In this document: positions 8,190-16,861 of the stretch, one piece after another
Numbering within the stretch: the first letter of the stretch is position 1
Layout: every line of letters starts with the position of its first letter
NCBI GenBank assembly: GCA_963664845.1
Contig: OY761615.1
Coordinates: 1,302,001 to 1,366,000, forward strand
From: CAIYTF01 sp963664845
GTDB lineage: Bacteria; Bacteroidota; Ignavibacteria; Ignavibacteriales; Ignavibacteriaceae
Length of the DNA: 64,000 bases
Direction: 5' to 3'
Notes under the pieces: model-generated
The model's input: only the letters and a program-made list of their open reading frames with translations
Told to the model about the DNA's origin: nothing
The model's database searches: none
Position numbers and translations under genes: made by a program

Positions 8190-8425
8190 ACAACCCGACG
8201 CTCCCAGGAGCGAAATGTGCAGAACAAATAACCTGTCATCCAAACATTATAATACCATATAACATGCCTGGAATACATATCGCACCTACAGAGCTCAGAT
8301 ACCAATCACACCTATCTCTCTATATACATACCGTTCCAATGGAACTCCGAATATTGAACATGCCATTACTGACCCGGAGACTCATAGGTTCGATATATGT
8401 ATAGCGCCCGTCGGGCCGGCATGTG
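8190..8425. repeat. Cluster of degenerate short palindromic repeats
   Basis: The 363-bp gap between the terminator and argS holds no gene but several short palindromes spaced through A+T-rich sequence: CGCTCCCAGGAGCG (8199-8212), GAGCTC (8291-8296), GTTCCAATGGAAC (8333-8345) and GCCCGTCGGGC (8406-8416), with TATATACATA/ATATATGTATA between the last two. They look like decayed units of a REP-like family of the type CTCCnnnGGAG. A similar unit is found at 53593-53605. Confidence 0.5.
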
Positions 8426-8427
8426 TA

Positions 8428-10062
8428 TTACATCTTATCCGGTGCCGAAACGCCGAGCAGCGATAGTCCGTTTCTGATCACGGTTTTGCAGGCCAGCGCC
8501 AGCGAGAGCCGCGCCTGCGCCAGCTTCTGTTCGGTGCCCAGTATTCTGCAGAACGTGTAGAATTTGTGGAAGGCTTCTGCAAGTTCCTGCAGATAGCCGG
8601 TTATCTTATGTGTCTCAAAACTCTCTGCCGATTGCAGAACAATGTCGGGGAACAGTAATATTTTTTTGATCAGCGCCTGCTCTTCGGGTGAAACCAACAG
8701 ATGAAGGTCTTCGCTTTCGGCCTGCAAACCAGCCTCCTGTGTTACCCGGATAATGGAGCAAATGCGAGCATGAGCATATTGCAAATAGAAAACGGGGTTT
8801 TCATCGGACTGCTTTTTGGCCAGATCCAGGTCAAAATTCATGTGAGATGAAATGGAACGCATGTTGAAAAAATAGCGCGTCACGTCGGTGCCCACTTCAT
8901 CAACCAATTCGTCCAGCGTAACATAGTTCGCCTTCCGGGTTGACATCTTCACCACTTCACCGTTCATGATGATGGTTACAAACTGATGGATAAGCACCTG
9001 AATTTTGTCCACTGGATAGCCCAGGGACTTCAGGGCGGCAATAACATCGGGATAGGCATCCTTATGGTCGGATCCGAATATATCGACTATGAGGTCATAG
9101 CCGCGCTCAAATTTGGTCACGTGATAGGCAATATCCGGCAAACGGTAGGTTGGCTCGCCCGTTGATTTCACAATCACCCGGTCGTGGTCATTTCCCAGTT
9201 CGGAAAGCTTCAGCCACACTGCGCCGTCTTTTTCATAGCTCAGGCCCTCAGTCTTGAAGTGCTCAAGCAATCCTTTTATCTTCCCCTCTTCATAGAGGGA
9301 ATTCTCGTTAAAAAAGTTTTTATGTTCAATACCGAGCCGTTTGAGCGTACGTTTGATGTCATCAAAAATTTGTTTCTCAGCTTGATCTTTGAATTTGCCT
9401 TCGGCCGGCTCTTCGGTCAGTGTGCTGCCAAATTCATCAACCAGCGTTTGCGCAATCTCTGAAATATAGCCGCCCTGATAATAGGTCTCGGGAAATTCAA
9501 CGGTTTGTCCCAGAAGCTGCAGATAGCGAAGGCGGGTGGAGTCACCCAGAACGCGCATTTGCCTGCCGGCGTTGTTAAAATAGTATTCCCGGTCAACATC
9601 ATAACCCACTGCTTCGAGCAGCGAAGCGACTGTATCGCCGAACACAGAATTTCTGCCGTGGCCAACAGTCAGGGGACCCGTTGGATTTGCGGACACAAAC
9701 TCAACGTTTGCACGTTCGCCTTTGTGCTTTTCGGACTTGCCAAAGAACGAGCCATCCTGCAAAACAGCAAGAATGCTTTCACCGAGGAACTCAGGTTTGA
9801 AAAAGAAATTAATGAATCCCGGTCCCGCAATTTCCACCTTCTGCAGCACGGCAGTGTCCAATGCTAAAGCATCAACAATACTTTGTGCCAGCGCACGCGG
9901 ATTGGTTTTGGCCTTCTTGGCCAGCAGCAAAGCAATATTGGTGGAAAAATCACCGTGTGTAATTTGCTGCGGAATATCAAATTGGATCGGGTCATTGTCA
10001 TAGGCCGTGCATGATTTAAGCGCGGGCACAATAAGGTCGTGCAGATAATGTCGTAAGCTCAT
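8428..10062 (-). CDS. argS: Arginyl-tRNA synthetase
   Basis: Class I aminoacyl-tRNA synthetase that charges tRNA-Arg with arginine in the cytoplasm; 544 residues from the chosen start, normal for the family. An N-terminal Arg-tRNA-synt N domain covers about 1-85. The HIGH motif is present as VGHGR after SANPTGPLT (about residue 120), followed by NNAGRQM. The KMSKS-type loop is VVKMSTRKANYV (about 375), and the C-terminal DALR anticodon domain has YLQYAHARICSI. I start at ATG 10062 (MSLRHYLHD): an earlier in-frame start would add 23 basic residues inside the rsfS stop region and does not fit the family. It is the last gene of a four-gene minus-strand cluster. Confidence 0.96.
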   Translation of the reverse strand: MSLRHYLHDLIVPALKSCTAYDNDPIQFDIPQQITHGDFSTNIALLLAKKAKTNPRALAQSIVDALALDTAVLQKVEIAGPGFINFFFKPEFLGESILAVLQDGSFFGKSEKHKGERANVEFVSANPTGPLTVGHGRNSVFGDTVASLLEAVGYDVDREYYFNNAGRQMRVLGDSTRLRYLQLLGQTVEFPETYYQGGYISEIAQTLVDEFGSTLTEEPAEGKFKDQAEKQIFDDIKRTLKRLGIEHKNFFNENSLYEEGKIKGLLEHFKTEGLSYEKDGAVWLKLSELGNDHDRVIVKSTGEPTYRLPDIAYHVTKFERGYDLIVDIFGSDHKDAYPDVIAALKSLGYPVDKIQVLIHQFVTIIMNGEVVKMSTRKANYVTLDELVDEVGTDVTRYFFNMRSISSHMNFDLDLAKKQSDENPVFYLQYAHARICSIIRVTQEAGLQAESEDLHLLVSPEEQALIKKILLFPDIVLQSAESFETHKITGYLQELAEAFHKFYTFCRILGTEQKLAQARLSLALACKTVIRNGLSLLGVSAPDKM

Positions 10063-10079
10063 AATAAAAAATCGGGGGA

Positions 10080-10448
10080 TTAAGCGTCTTGTAATTTGTC
10101 TTTTAGTGTGCGCACCGGAGCATCGCCCCAAAGCTTCTCAAGATTATAATAGGAACGTGTTTCAGTCTTGAATATGTGAACCACGAAATCGATATAATCG
10201 AGGAGAACCCAGTTCAGGGAGCGATAGCCTTCTTTGTGGTAGAGTTTCACTCCGTCATCGCGCAGCCCGCGTTCCACATGATCGGCAATTGCCTGTACCT
10301 GTGTGTCTGAATCCGCTGAACATACGATGAAATAATCGGTGATGGTAGTGACCGGGGTAAGCTCCAGTAGTTTAACGTCAGAGCCTTTTTTTTCAAAAAT
10401 TAATTCTGCTACCCGTTTGGTAAGTTTTGTTTGTTTTGCTAAAGCCAA
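10080..10448 (-). CDS. rsfS: Ribosomal silencing factor RsfS
   Basis: RsfS binds ribosomal protein L14 (uL14) on the free large subunit and blocks subunit joining in starvation or stationary phase. The sequence shows the family core: ELTPVTTITDYFIVCSADSD near the N-terminus, QVQAIADHVE, then GYRSLNWVLLDYIDFVVHIF and YYNLEKLWGDA at the end. No ATG is available. The earliest in-frame start (TTG 10496) overlaps the LytR_C gene by 35 bp; I prefer TTG 10448, which begins 13 nt after that gene's stop and gives 122 residues, the usual length. The start is therefore uncertain although the gene is not. It lies directly upstream of argS. Confidence 0.93.
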   Translation of the reverse strand: MALAKQTKLTKRVAELIFEKKGSDVKLLELTPVTTITDYFIVCSADSDTQVQAIADHVERGLRDDGVKLYHKEGYRSLNWVLLDYIDFVVHIFKTETRSYYNLEKLWGDAPVRTLKDKLQDA

Positions 10449-10461
10449 TTTTAATCTTTCG

Positions 10462-10926
10462 TTAAAATTTTTTGGATGAAATATCTTTCCCGACAATCAC
10501 TGTTGCATCGACCAGGCAATCCTTGTTCAGGATCCGGACAACTCGCGAGGAATCGATAGAAAGTAACCCTGCAATATAATAAGCCGGAGCCGGATTTCCG
10601 TTACGAATGATAATTATTGTTGAGGGAACGTTCGTGGCATGATAATTTGCGGAATGGACAACATCCAGGCCCTGTTTGCGCATATAATCGACTAACACAT
10701 CATTAAAACCGCTTTTCCCGGAACCATTGAGGACTTCCATGGTGCCTGAAACCCTTTGCAACGGTTGTTTTGCAGTCATTTCTCGCCTGGAAGAGGCCTG
10801 CAGGGAGGAAAAAATGCCATAAATGAGCACAAGTATCAGCAGACCAACACCGCCGATGGCAATATTCAGGGCTTTATCTTTGCTGAGGTTAAACCGGTTT
10901 GAAAGGAAGCTCCAGAGATCATCCAT
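10462..10926 (-). CDS. Membrane-anchored LytR_C domain protein
   Basis: 154 residues with one membrane segment at about 22-42 (ALNIAIGGVGLLILVLIYGI) and a periplasmic C-terminal LytR_C domain: GTMEVLNGSGKSG near residue 61, then VDYMRKQGLDVV, TIIIIRNG, and a final DATVIVGKD. In LytR-CpsA-Psr proteins this domain accompanies a phosphotransferase domain, but here it stands alone with only the anchor, as is often seen next to rsfS in Gram-negative lineages. The family role is not firmly known; cell-envelope association is likely. It starts at ATG 10926, 6 bp after the upstream OMP-like gene, and forms a cluster with rsfS and argS. Confidence 0.8.
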   Translation of the reverse strand: MDDLWSFLSNRFNLSKDKALNIAIGGVGLLILVLIYGIFSSLQASSRREMTAKQPLQRVSGTMEVLNGSGKSGFNDVLVDYMRKQGLDVVHSANYHATNVPSTIIIIRNGNPAPAYYIAGLLSIDSSRVVRILNKDCLVDATVIVGKDISSKKF

Positions 10927-10932
10927 CTATGT

Positions 10933-11433
10933 TCAGGGATTACCCATGAAATCATAGAAGGAACTGCCGCCAAACATGCTGCGCCCAAATCCGTCATAGC
11001 CATACCCGAACATCCCGGTCTGGGGCACTTTCTGGTATAACAGACTGACATGAAAATCTTTGAATGGTGTATAGTTCAGAGAGGCTCTGCTCAGATAGAT
11101 CCCGTTAATGTTGTTTTGTGCCTGAGTACCGAAAGTGCTATAAGGTGTATGAACCAGGCTGGCGTCGACCTGCACGTTCAGATTATCGGCGAATTTATAC
11201 ATCATGGAATTGGTATAAACGCCAAGCGCCAGTGCATCTCCCCCGCCTGACATATAGGACATGGAGTAGGTGTGGTGCATTGAGAATTTGCTGGCATCAA
11301 AAAATCCCAGAATGAAATTGGGTGAACGGTCTACCATACCGTCCACAATGCTCGGTTTGAGCACGGTTTCATCCTTGAATTGCGCGAAACCCACGCAGGA
11401 AAAAAACACAACAAGCATCAGCAATTTTTTCAT
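10933..11433 (-). CDS. Exported outer-membrane-like protein of unknown function
   Basis: 166 residues. Residues 1-17 are a Sec signal peptide (ending CVGFAQ). The mature part has alternating aromatic/hydrophobic strands (FSMHHTYSMSYMSGG, VQVDASLVHTPYS, SRASLNYTPFKDF, HVSLLYQKVP) that suggest a small beta-barrel or half-barrel, and the tail is rich in Gly, Phe and Met (MFGYGYDGFGRSMFGGSSF). I do not recognise a named family. It is the first gene of the cluster with the LytR_C protein, rsfS and argS, separated by only 6 bp from the next gene, so co-expression is expected. A role in envelope assembly is possible but unproven. Confidence 0.7.
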   Translation of the reverse strand: MKKLLMLVVFFSCVGFAQFKDETVLKPSIVDGMVDRSPNFILGFFDASKFSMHHTYSMSYMSGGGDALALGVYTNSMMYKFADNLNVQVDASLVHTPYSTFGTQAQNNINGIYLSRASLNYTPFKDFHVSLLYQKVPQTGMFGYGYDGFGRSMFGGSSFYDFMGNP

Positions 11434-11632
11434 ACAACTTTTCTAAATGGTTCGTTTAAGTTTACAAAGAGAATGCATAATAATCAAGAGCAAAACGGAA
11501 TATCACCTCACGTTTTAAAACACTGCAATGGTCATTGGCAGACCCACGTCGTTGAATTTATTATATCCAAAACCGCTTGATAAGTAATTGACTTTATCCA
11601 ATGTCGTCATTTGCATCACGCTTTAGCGCATG

Positions 11633-11676
11633 GGTGTCAACTTAACACGCCCTCAGACGCGTGTTAAGTTGACACC
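11633..11676. repeat. Perfect 18-bp inverted repeat downstream of glmM
   Basis: GGTGTCAACTTAACACGC (11633-11650) and its exact reverse complement (11659-11676) enclose an 8-nt loop. There is no T tract, so it is not a standard terminator. A third, partial copy (TAAGCTGACACCC, 11736-11748) sits next to the glmM stop. The arms look like the ends of a small mobile element or a protein-binding site. The remaining part of the 11434-11753 gap shows nothing else I can support. Confidence 0.6.
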
Positions 11677-11753
11677 ATTGCTCCTTCGAAACAGGAGATT
11701 TAGAGGTGAGGGGTTCTGCTCAATAATTTCGCTGCTAAGCTGACACCCTCGAG

Positions 11754-13103
11754 TTACGCACCAACAATCAGTGCTTTATACTCATCCGCTATCCGGTCTG
11801 CCGACTCCTGATCCCTGGCCTCGCAAATGGCCCGGATGATCGGCTCCGTGTTTGATGCACGGCAGTGCACCCAATAGTCTTTGAAATCAAGCCGCAAGCC
11901 GTCTTCTTCATCAATCAACGCGTCGGGACTCTTTTCCTTCAGCATTGCAAAAATAGCCTTAGGGTTCTTGGTGCCCAGTTCAATTTTCCGCTTCGCAATT
12001 GCATATTGCGGCAGTGCGGCTTTCATCTCAGACATCGTGCCGCCAAACTCCAGCAAATGCTGCAAGGTGAGCACGATGCCAATCAGTGCATCCCGGCCAT
12101 AATGCACTTCCGGCAATATCACTCCGCCGCTTCCCTCGCCTCCAATTACTGCATCAACTTCCTTCATACGCTTTACGACGTTTGCCTCGCCAACCGCTGA
12201 ACGGTATGACTGGCAGCCGTTTGCTTCGGCCACATCGTGCACTGCACGCGTTGTGGAGAGGTTAACAACCGCAGCACCGGGAACCTTGGACAGATAGAAC
12301 TGAACTGCCTGGGTTATGGTGTTTTCTTCAATGAACGGCTCACCTTTTTCGGTGATAAGCACCAGGCGGTCAACGTCCGGATCCACAACAATGCCTATAT
12401 CCACATTAGACACACGAACCCGCTCTAAAGTTTCAACCAGGTTTTCCGGAAGCGGTTCCGGGAGTCGCGGGAATATTCCCGAGTCATCACAATACATTTT
12501 GATCACTTCGCAGCCAAAATCCTCCAGCAGACGGGGTATCACTTCATAGCCGGCGCCGTTCACGCAGTCAACCAAAACCCGGAATTTTCGCTTCCTGATG
12601 GCTTCAATATCGATGCATTTTATTTTCTTCACTGCGGCAATATGCTCATCAATTGCCTGGGGATATGAAGTCGCTTTCCCAATCTTATCCCACGGTTTAT
12701 AGGAATAGACATCCGATTGCAGCCGTTGCTTAAGCTGTGCATGTTCTTCGGGGGTCATGAACTGCCCAGTTCCGTTAAGCAGTTTAAGTGCGTTCCACTG
12801 ATTGGGATTATGGCTTGCGGAGATGGCAATGCCGCCGGCGGCTTTTTTGTTTTTTACCGTGAGTTGCACCGTTGGAGTGGGGCAAATGCCAATATCAACC
12901 ACATCGAGACCTTTTGCCGTCAGTGTCCCGGTAAGCAGGCTTTTAACCATCTCCCCGGTTATTCTGGAATCCCTGCCGACGATGATGGTGCCGGAGCCGA
13001 TGAAATCAGCATAGGCTGATGCAAATTCAACAATAGTTTTGGGGTCGAGACCGTCACCGACGATGCCACGAATGCCGGAGATACTAACCATTAGAGTGGG
13101 CAT
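11754..13103 (-). CDS. glmM: Phosphoglucosamine mutase (alpha-D-phosphohexomutase)
   Basis: Interconverts glucosamine-6-phosphate and glucosamine-1-phosphate for UDP-GlcNAc, peptidoglycan and LPS synthesis. 449 residues, normal for the family. Motifs: SGIRGIVGDGL at the N-terminus, the phosphoserine loop AISASHNPNQWNALK (about residue 95-109), the metal loop VVDPDVDRLVL (about 241), the sugar loop GGEGSGGVI (about 317), and the phosphate-binding RASNTEP near the C-terminus. A phosphomannomutase/phosphoglucomutase activity cannot be excluded from sequence alone, but the overall form is that of bacterial GlmM of this phylum. A decayed copy of its first 38 codons lies at 16486-16599, beyond the adjacent histidine kinase. 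Confidence 0.9.
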   Translation of the reverse strand: MPTLMVSISGIRGIVGDGLDPKTIVEFASAYADFIGSGTIIVGRDSRITGEMVKSLLTGTLTAKGLDVVDIGICPTPTVQLTVKNKKAAGGIAISASHNPNQWNALKLLNGTGQFMTPEEHAQLKQRLQSDVYSYKPWDKIGKATSYPQAIDEHIAAVKKIKCIDIEAIRKRKFRVLVDCVNGAGYEVIPRLLEDFGCEVIKMYCDDSGIFPRLPEPLPENLVETLERVRVSNVDIGIVVDPDVDRLVLITEKGEPFIEENTITQAVQFYLSKVPGAAVVNLSTTRAVHDVAEANGCQSYRSAVGEANVVKRMKEVDAVIGGEGSGGVILPEVHYGRDALIGIVLTLQHLLEFGGTMSEMKAALPQYAIAKRKIELGTKNPKAIFAMLKEKSPDALIDEEDGLRLDFKDYWVHCRASNTEPIIRAICEARDQESADRIADEYKALIVGA

Positions 13104-13224
13104 AATTGCGCTTTCAGTATTATAAAAGTAATACCTAAATTTAAGGAAATTTGCGTTATGGAAGGTAATGAATGACTGCTAAAGTTATCAGGTATACACG
13201 GACGTTCCCCGGCTATCCGAAGCT

Positions 13225-13335
13225 GTAATAAAAGAAAAACCAGGGATACCAATTCCGCGACCTTATCCCTTCGATCCGCGAAAATCCGTTTCGATCCGTG
13301 TTTCACCTCCGGCGAACCGTGTACCTTTTCTTTTA
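13225..13335. repeat. ATCCGCGAAAATCCG-type intergenic repeat, degenerate
   Basis: TCGATCCGCG (13271-13280) and TCGATCCGTG (13291-13300) form a 20-bp direct repeat, and the context GCGAAAATCCGTTTCGATCC resembles a widespread environmental intergenic repeat. It lies in the non-coding space between glmM and the 946-aa kinase and carries no ORF. Confidence 0.4.
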
Positions 13336-13388
13336 AAACAGCCCTTTAAAAAGTATATTAGCTTTGGCTTTGACGGGGAAAGATGCCC

Positions 13389-16229
13389 TTAGACAAGCGG
13401 CAAAGTGAAGTTGAATTTACTTCCAACACCTTCTTCACTTTCGGCCCAAATATCACCGCCAAGCTTTTCAACAATTTCTTTGCATAACAACAGACCTAAT
13501 CCTGTTCCTTTTTCTTTTGCAGTGCCTTCTGTCGAATAAAGAATATCCTCACCAAATAATTTACTGGCCTTTTCTTTTGGAATGCCGGTACCATTATCCG
13601 ACACTGTTACGGCAACCACGCCATCGCGTTTGCTCGCCGAAACATCAATCACCCCATTTGTATAGCTGAATTTAATACTGTTCGAAATGAGATTCCGCAG
13701 AACCAGCTTCACCATATTTGTATCTGCACAAACCCTGATGTCGGATTCAATGGCGTTGTGCAGCACAATTCCCTTTTGTTTGGACATTAATCCCAACAAT
13801 TCAATCACCTCTGTCGATAACTTTCGCAGCGGAAAGGTTTCCAAAGCCAAAGTAAAGTTCCTGGACTGCAGCCTTGACCATTCCAACAGGTCGGTCAACA
13901 ACTGATATTGGCCTTTCAAAGATGAATTCAACTCGATGCTAAAATCTTTTATCTCCGCGGTAGTTAAGGTATCAACGTCTTCAATTAAGATTTCAGACAG
14001 GCCCAAAAGCACTGCAAACGGATTCCGCAAATCATGCGCTATAATTGAATAGAATTTATCCTTAGATGCGTTCAGATCCTTTAATTCCTCATTCAGTTTC
14101 CAGGCTTTCTCCTCGTTCTCTTTTCTTGCAGTAATATCCTCATAGGTTCCAAGAATACCCAGAACGCTCCCGTTCTTTTCTTTTAAAGGTATTTTGCTTG
14201 TGCGTACCCATTGATAATGCCCATCGGGGAAAACGATTTTCTCTTCATGATGAAGCATGGGAATTTCAGTCTCCATAACCTGCAATTCTTCAAGCCGGTA
14301 ACGTTCAGAAAGAGAATTCCAGGGCAGGTCCCCGTCTGTTTTTCCGATAATTTCTTCGGTACCTGCCAAACCGAAGTTGCGAGAAATCTCCCGATTGCAG
14401 CCAAGATAGCGGAGTTCCCGGTCCTTCCAGAAAACGCCTACTGGAATATTGTCAAACACGAATTGGAGAATTTGGTGCGACCGGTGTAACTCTTCCTCTA
14501 TATAATGCCGCTCGGTGATATTTTCAACCATAGAGAGATAGTAGAGGGGGGTGCCGTCAGAATCACGCAATAAAGTGCCCGTTAAAGTAGCCCAGATTAT
14601 GTTTCCCTCTTTGCCAATATAGCGTTTATTCATGGCATAATAGGGGATCTCGTTTTTCAGTAATTTCCGGATATTTTGCTCATTCCTGCCAATGTCATCT
14701 GGGTGAGTAATACTATGAAATGAAGTTGCAAGAAATTCTTCTTCCGAATACCCGAAACCATCAACCAGCATTTTATTTACCCGGATATAGCGCTGGTCCA
14801 GATCAATCAGCGCGATGCCGATAGGGGCCGATTCAAAGATTTTCCGGAATCGCTGTTCACTAACGGTAAGTTCCGCAGTCCGGTCCTTGACTTTTTGTTC
14901 AAGTTCCTCATTAAGCGTTTTTAAGTTCTCTTCAGCCCGCCTGCGTCCTGTTATATCACGGGCAATCAGCGAATAAATTGCAAACACAAGCCCCACCCGG
15001 ATAAAGATAAACAGCAGTATAACCGTTCTCGTGCTTTTAGCCTGATCGCTTTCTTTCCGTGTACGTTCATTTAATAATCTTGCATCTGCATCTTTCATCC
15101 GGGCAATTACACTTTTAATTTCTTTCATCGCTTTATCCCCCGCTCCAATTGCCGCCCGGCTGGCTACCGCCTGAAGTCCTTTGCCTTTTCGCAATTCAAT
15201 GGTATTACTGTCAATTCGGGTTTTCCCCGCGACGAGGTTAGAGAGCGTGAGGATATAACCACTCTGCTCCGGATTGCCTGATGTCAGTTTACGAATATCC
15301 TGTAAAGCTAAGGGCAGTGAGCTATTGGCATTTCCAAACACTTCGAGATAGGCTGTGTCACCGGTTAGAGCATAACCACGTACTGCGGCTTCCATCTCTT
15401 TCAATGAGGTAACAATTTCTTCCGTTTTAAGCATAACCACTTGTGTATGGTTCACCTGATTTGAAGCTTCCTGCAGCTTTTGAGTGCTTTTTACCGAAAT
15501 CACCCCGATGGTGATGATTATCAGAGTGGCAACAACGAACCAGGTTATTATCTGTTTTTCGACTTTGGTTCTTCTTCTGTATTTGTTCGGGAGCAAATAG
15601 TGAATTCCCATACCTACGATTATGAAAGTGAACGAAGTAGGAAGTGCAAGTGGTATGAAATCCATATCTACGTAATAGAATGAATCATTTGTGATGTAGC
15701 CGAAAATTGCAACCGATACAATCACCAAAACCAGCAAATTCATCACTTTCGAGATAAACAAATACTTTTCGCCTTTGATGATGAAAAGCAAGAGCGAACC
15801 GGAAATGAGTATAAAACAGATTGCCGTATTAAGTGCCATCCGGCCTGGCAGAAGCGAGCCAGACGGATCACGCTGGGTCAGGAGAACCTGATCAATTCCA
15901 AAATCCAAGCGTAAAACGTGCTCTGCCAGAGTCAGTAAACCAATAGTCAGAACAATTGCCAAAAGCCAGAGTGAGCCCCGGCGGGCATATTTCTTTTCAT
16001 ATTTGGGATGCAGCAGCAGCATAACAGCCCCGACAAGGCAAAAACACAAGGCTGTATTTACGCTCATCGGGGTGTAATTTGGAAAAATGCTTTTCAGGGC
16101 ATTAATATCGGCCAGCCAACCGACAATGACGCCGAACCCTGCCACAATTGAGAAAATGGCAGAAACTTCAACTATACGGGACCTCCTGTTGCTTTCATCT
16201 GTTACAGTAGAGGTGTTTTTTTTATTCAT
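13389..16229 (-). CDS. Membrane CHASE3/PAS sensor histidine kinase
   Basis: 946 residues. The first ~230 residues contain about seven or eight membrane segments built on a repeated (T/N)TALCF-type unit (VNTALCFCLVGAVMLL, LNTAICFILISGSLLL). Next come a periplasmic CHASE3-like domain (about 255-405: LKEMEAAVRGYALTGD), a further membrane helix, a short coiled coil (EELEQKVKDRTAEL), PAS1 (about 465-575), PAS2 with PAC (about 585-705), a HisKA domain with intact FYSIIAHDLRNPF (about 733) and a HATPase domain (N-box LRNLISNSIKFSY, G1 DNGTGIP, G2 GTGLGLLL). It should autophosphorylate in response to membrane or periplasmic cues. No response regulator is next to it, so its partner is elsewhere. It is a single-gene unit with its own candidate promoter. 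Confidence 0.9.
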   Translation of the reverse strand: MNKKNTSTVTDESNRRSRIVEVSAIFSIVAGFGVIVGWLADINALKSIFPNYTPMSVNTALCFCLVGAVMLLLHPKYEKKYARRGSLWLLAIVLTIGLLTLAEHVLRLDFGIDQVLLTQRDPSGSLLPGRMALNTAICFILISGSLLLFIIKGEKYLFISKVMNLLVLVIVSVAIFGYITNDSFYYVDMDFIPLALPTSFTFIIVGMGIHYLLPNKYRRRTKVEKQIITWFVVATLIIITIGVISVKSTQKLQEASNQVNHTQVVMLKTEEIVTSLKEMEAAVRGYALTGDTAYLEVFGNANSSLPLALQDIRKLTSGNPEQSGYILTLSNLVAGKTRIDSNTIELRKGKGLQAVASRAAIGAGDKAMKEIKSVIARMKDADARLLNERTRKESDQAKSTRTVILLFIFIRVGLVFAIYSLIARDITGRRRAEENLKTLNEELEQKVKDRTAELTVSEQRFRKIFESAPIGIALIDLDQRYIRVNKMLVDGFGYSEEEFLATSFHSITHPDDIGRNEQNIRKLLKNEIPYYAMNKRYIGKEGNIIWATLTGTLLRDSDGTPLYYLSMVENITERHYIEEELHRSHQILQFVFDNIPVGVFWKDRELRYLGCNREISRNFGLAGTEEIIGKTDGDLPWNSLSERYRLEELQVMETEIPMLHHEEKIVFPDGHYQWVRTSKIPLKEKNGSVLGILGTYEDITARKENEEKAWKLNEELKDLNASKDKFYSIIAHDLRNPFAVLLGLSEILIEDVDTLTTAEIKDFSIELNSSLKGQYQLLTDLLEWSRLQSRNFTLALETFPLRKLSTEVIELLGLMSKQKGIVLHNAIESDIRVCADTNMVKLVLRNLISNSIKFSYTNGVIDVSASKRDGVVAVTVSDNGTGIPKEKASKLFGEDILYSTEGTAKEKGTGLGLLLCKEIVEKLGGDIWAESEEGVGSKFNFTLPLV

Positions 16230-16277
16230 TATGCCTTGTTCTAAATCACAAAAAATCGTTTTTCTTATAAGAACATT

Positions 16278-16306
16278 AAGATACCTGCATTAATTCCACT
16301 AATCAA
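16278..16306 (-). promoter_or_regulatory. Candidate promoter of the 946-aa histidine kinase
   Basis: On the minus strand TTGATT (16306-16301), a 17-nt spacer and TATCTT (16283-16278). The predicted start is near 16271, giving a leader of about 40 nt before the ATG at 16229. Both hexamers match only four of six consensus positions, so this is tentative. Confidence 0.35.
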
Positions 16307-16317
16307 TGCTAAAAAAA

Positions 16318-16599
16318 TCATTCAAAACCCGCAAACCTCCAATATTGGCCTTTATTCTGATGTCCGGTGAAAAAAACTGACCCCATGGACTTTCGCTGTG
16401 GTCTGGTTGAAATACCATGTAAAATATGGTATAGTTTTGACTCGCTTGTGGAATATACCCGCTGTTGCATAGCCAGACCCAACCGGTCGATGAAATGAAC
16501 GTTGGCTGAAGGGAATTCAACAACAGTTTTAGGGCCGGGACGATCACCGTTGATGCCGCGAATACCGGAAACGCTAACCATTAACGCGGCATGAGACAT
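16318..16599 (-). pseudogene. Decayed duplicate of the glmM 5' end
   Basis: Starting at ATG 16599 the frame reads MSHAALMVSVSGIRGINGDR, then PGPKTVVEFPSANVHFID. This is clearly the glmM start (LMVSISGIRGIVGD ... PKTIVEFASAYADFI). Similarity ends at about 16486; the remaining ~55 codons have no relation to GlmM, and the phosphoserine and metal loops are absent, so it cannot be functional. The DNA is similar too (for example GATGAAAT...GGCTGA...GAATTCAACAA on the plus strand), so this is a true duplication. The unrelated tail contains a 7-8 bp inverted repeat (ATACCATGT...ATGGTAT). Confidence 0.75.
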
Positions 16600-16861
16600 T
16601 TTCCGATTAGTGTAAATGTAATGGGATAGTGTGAGGTTTGGGTGGGAGAGAAAGTTGATATTACAGATTATTTTAGAGGCGGCCATTATCAAATAAGGAC
16701 AACTTAGGCAATGCCAACATTGCCCTGAGACAATATACTATTGAGTATTGAATTCGAGGGCAACCAATGTTTCTATGCCAGGTATGGAACTTCTGCACTT
16801 GAAGTTCTGAAGAACTCATAATAAGAAGCAGCACTACCCAGCATAGCAAAAAGCAAAAAAC

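Noticed and set aside
8190..8425. CRISPR array.
   Set aside because: The palindromes differ from each other and are unevenly spaced; there are no identical repeats and no cas genes.
16340..16450. Insertion-sequence remnant next to the glmM copy.
   Set aside because: Short words and an inverted repeat hint at it, but there is no transposase fragment or clear pair of ends, so it is not listed as a mobile element.
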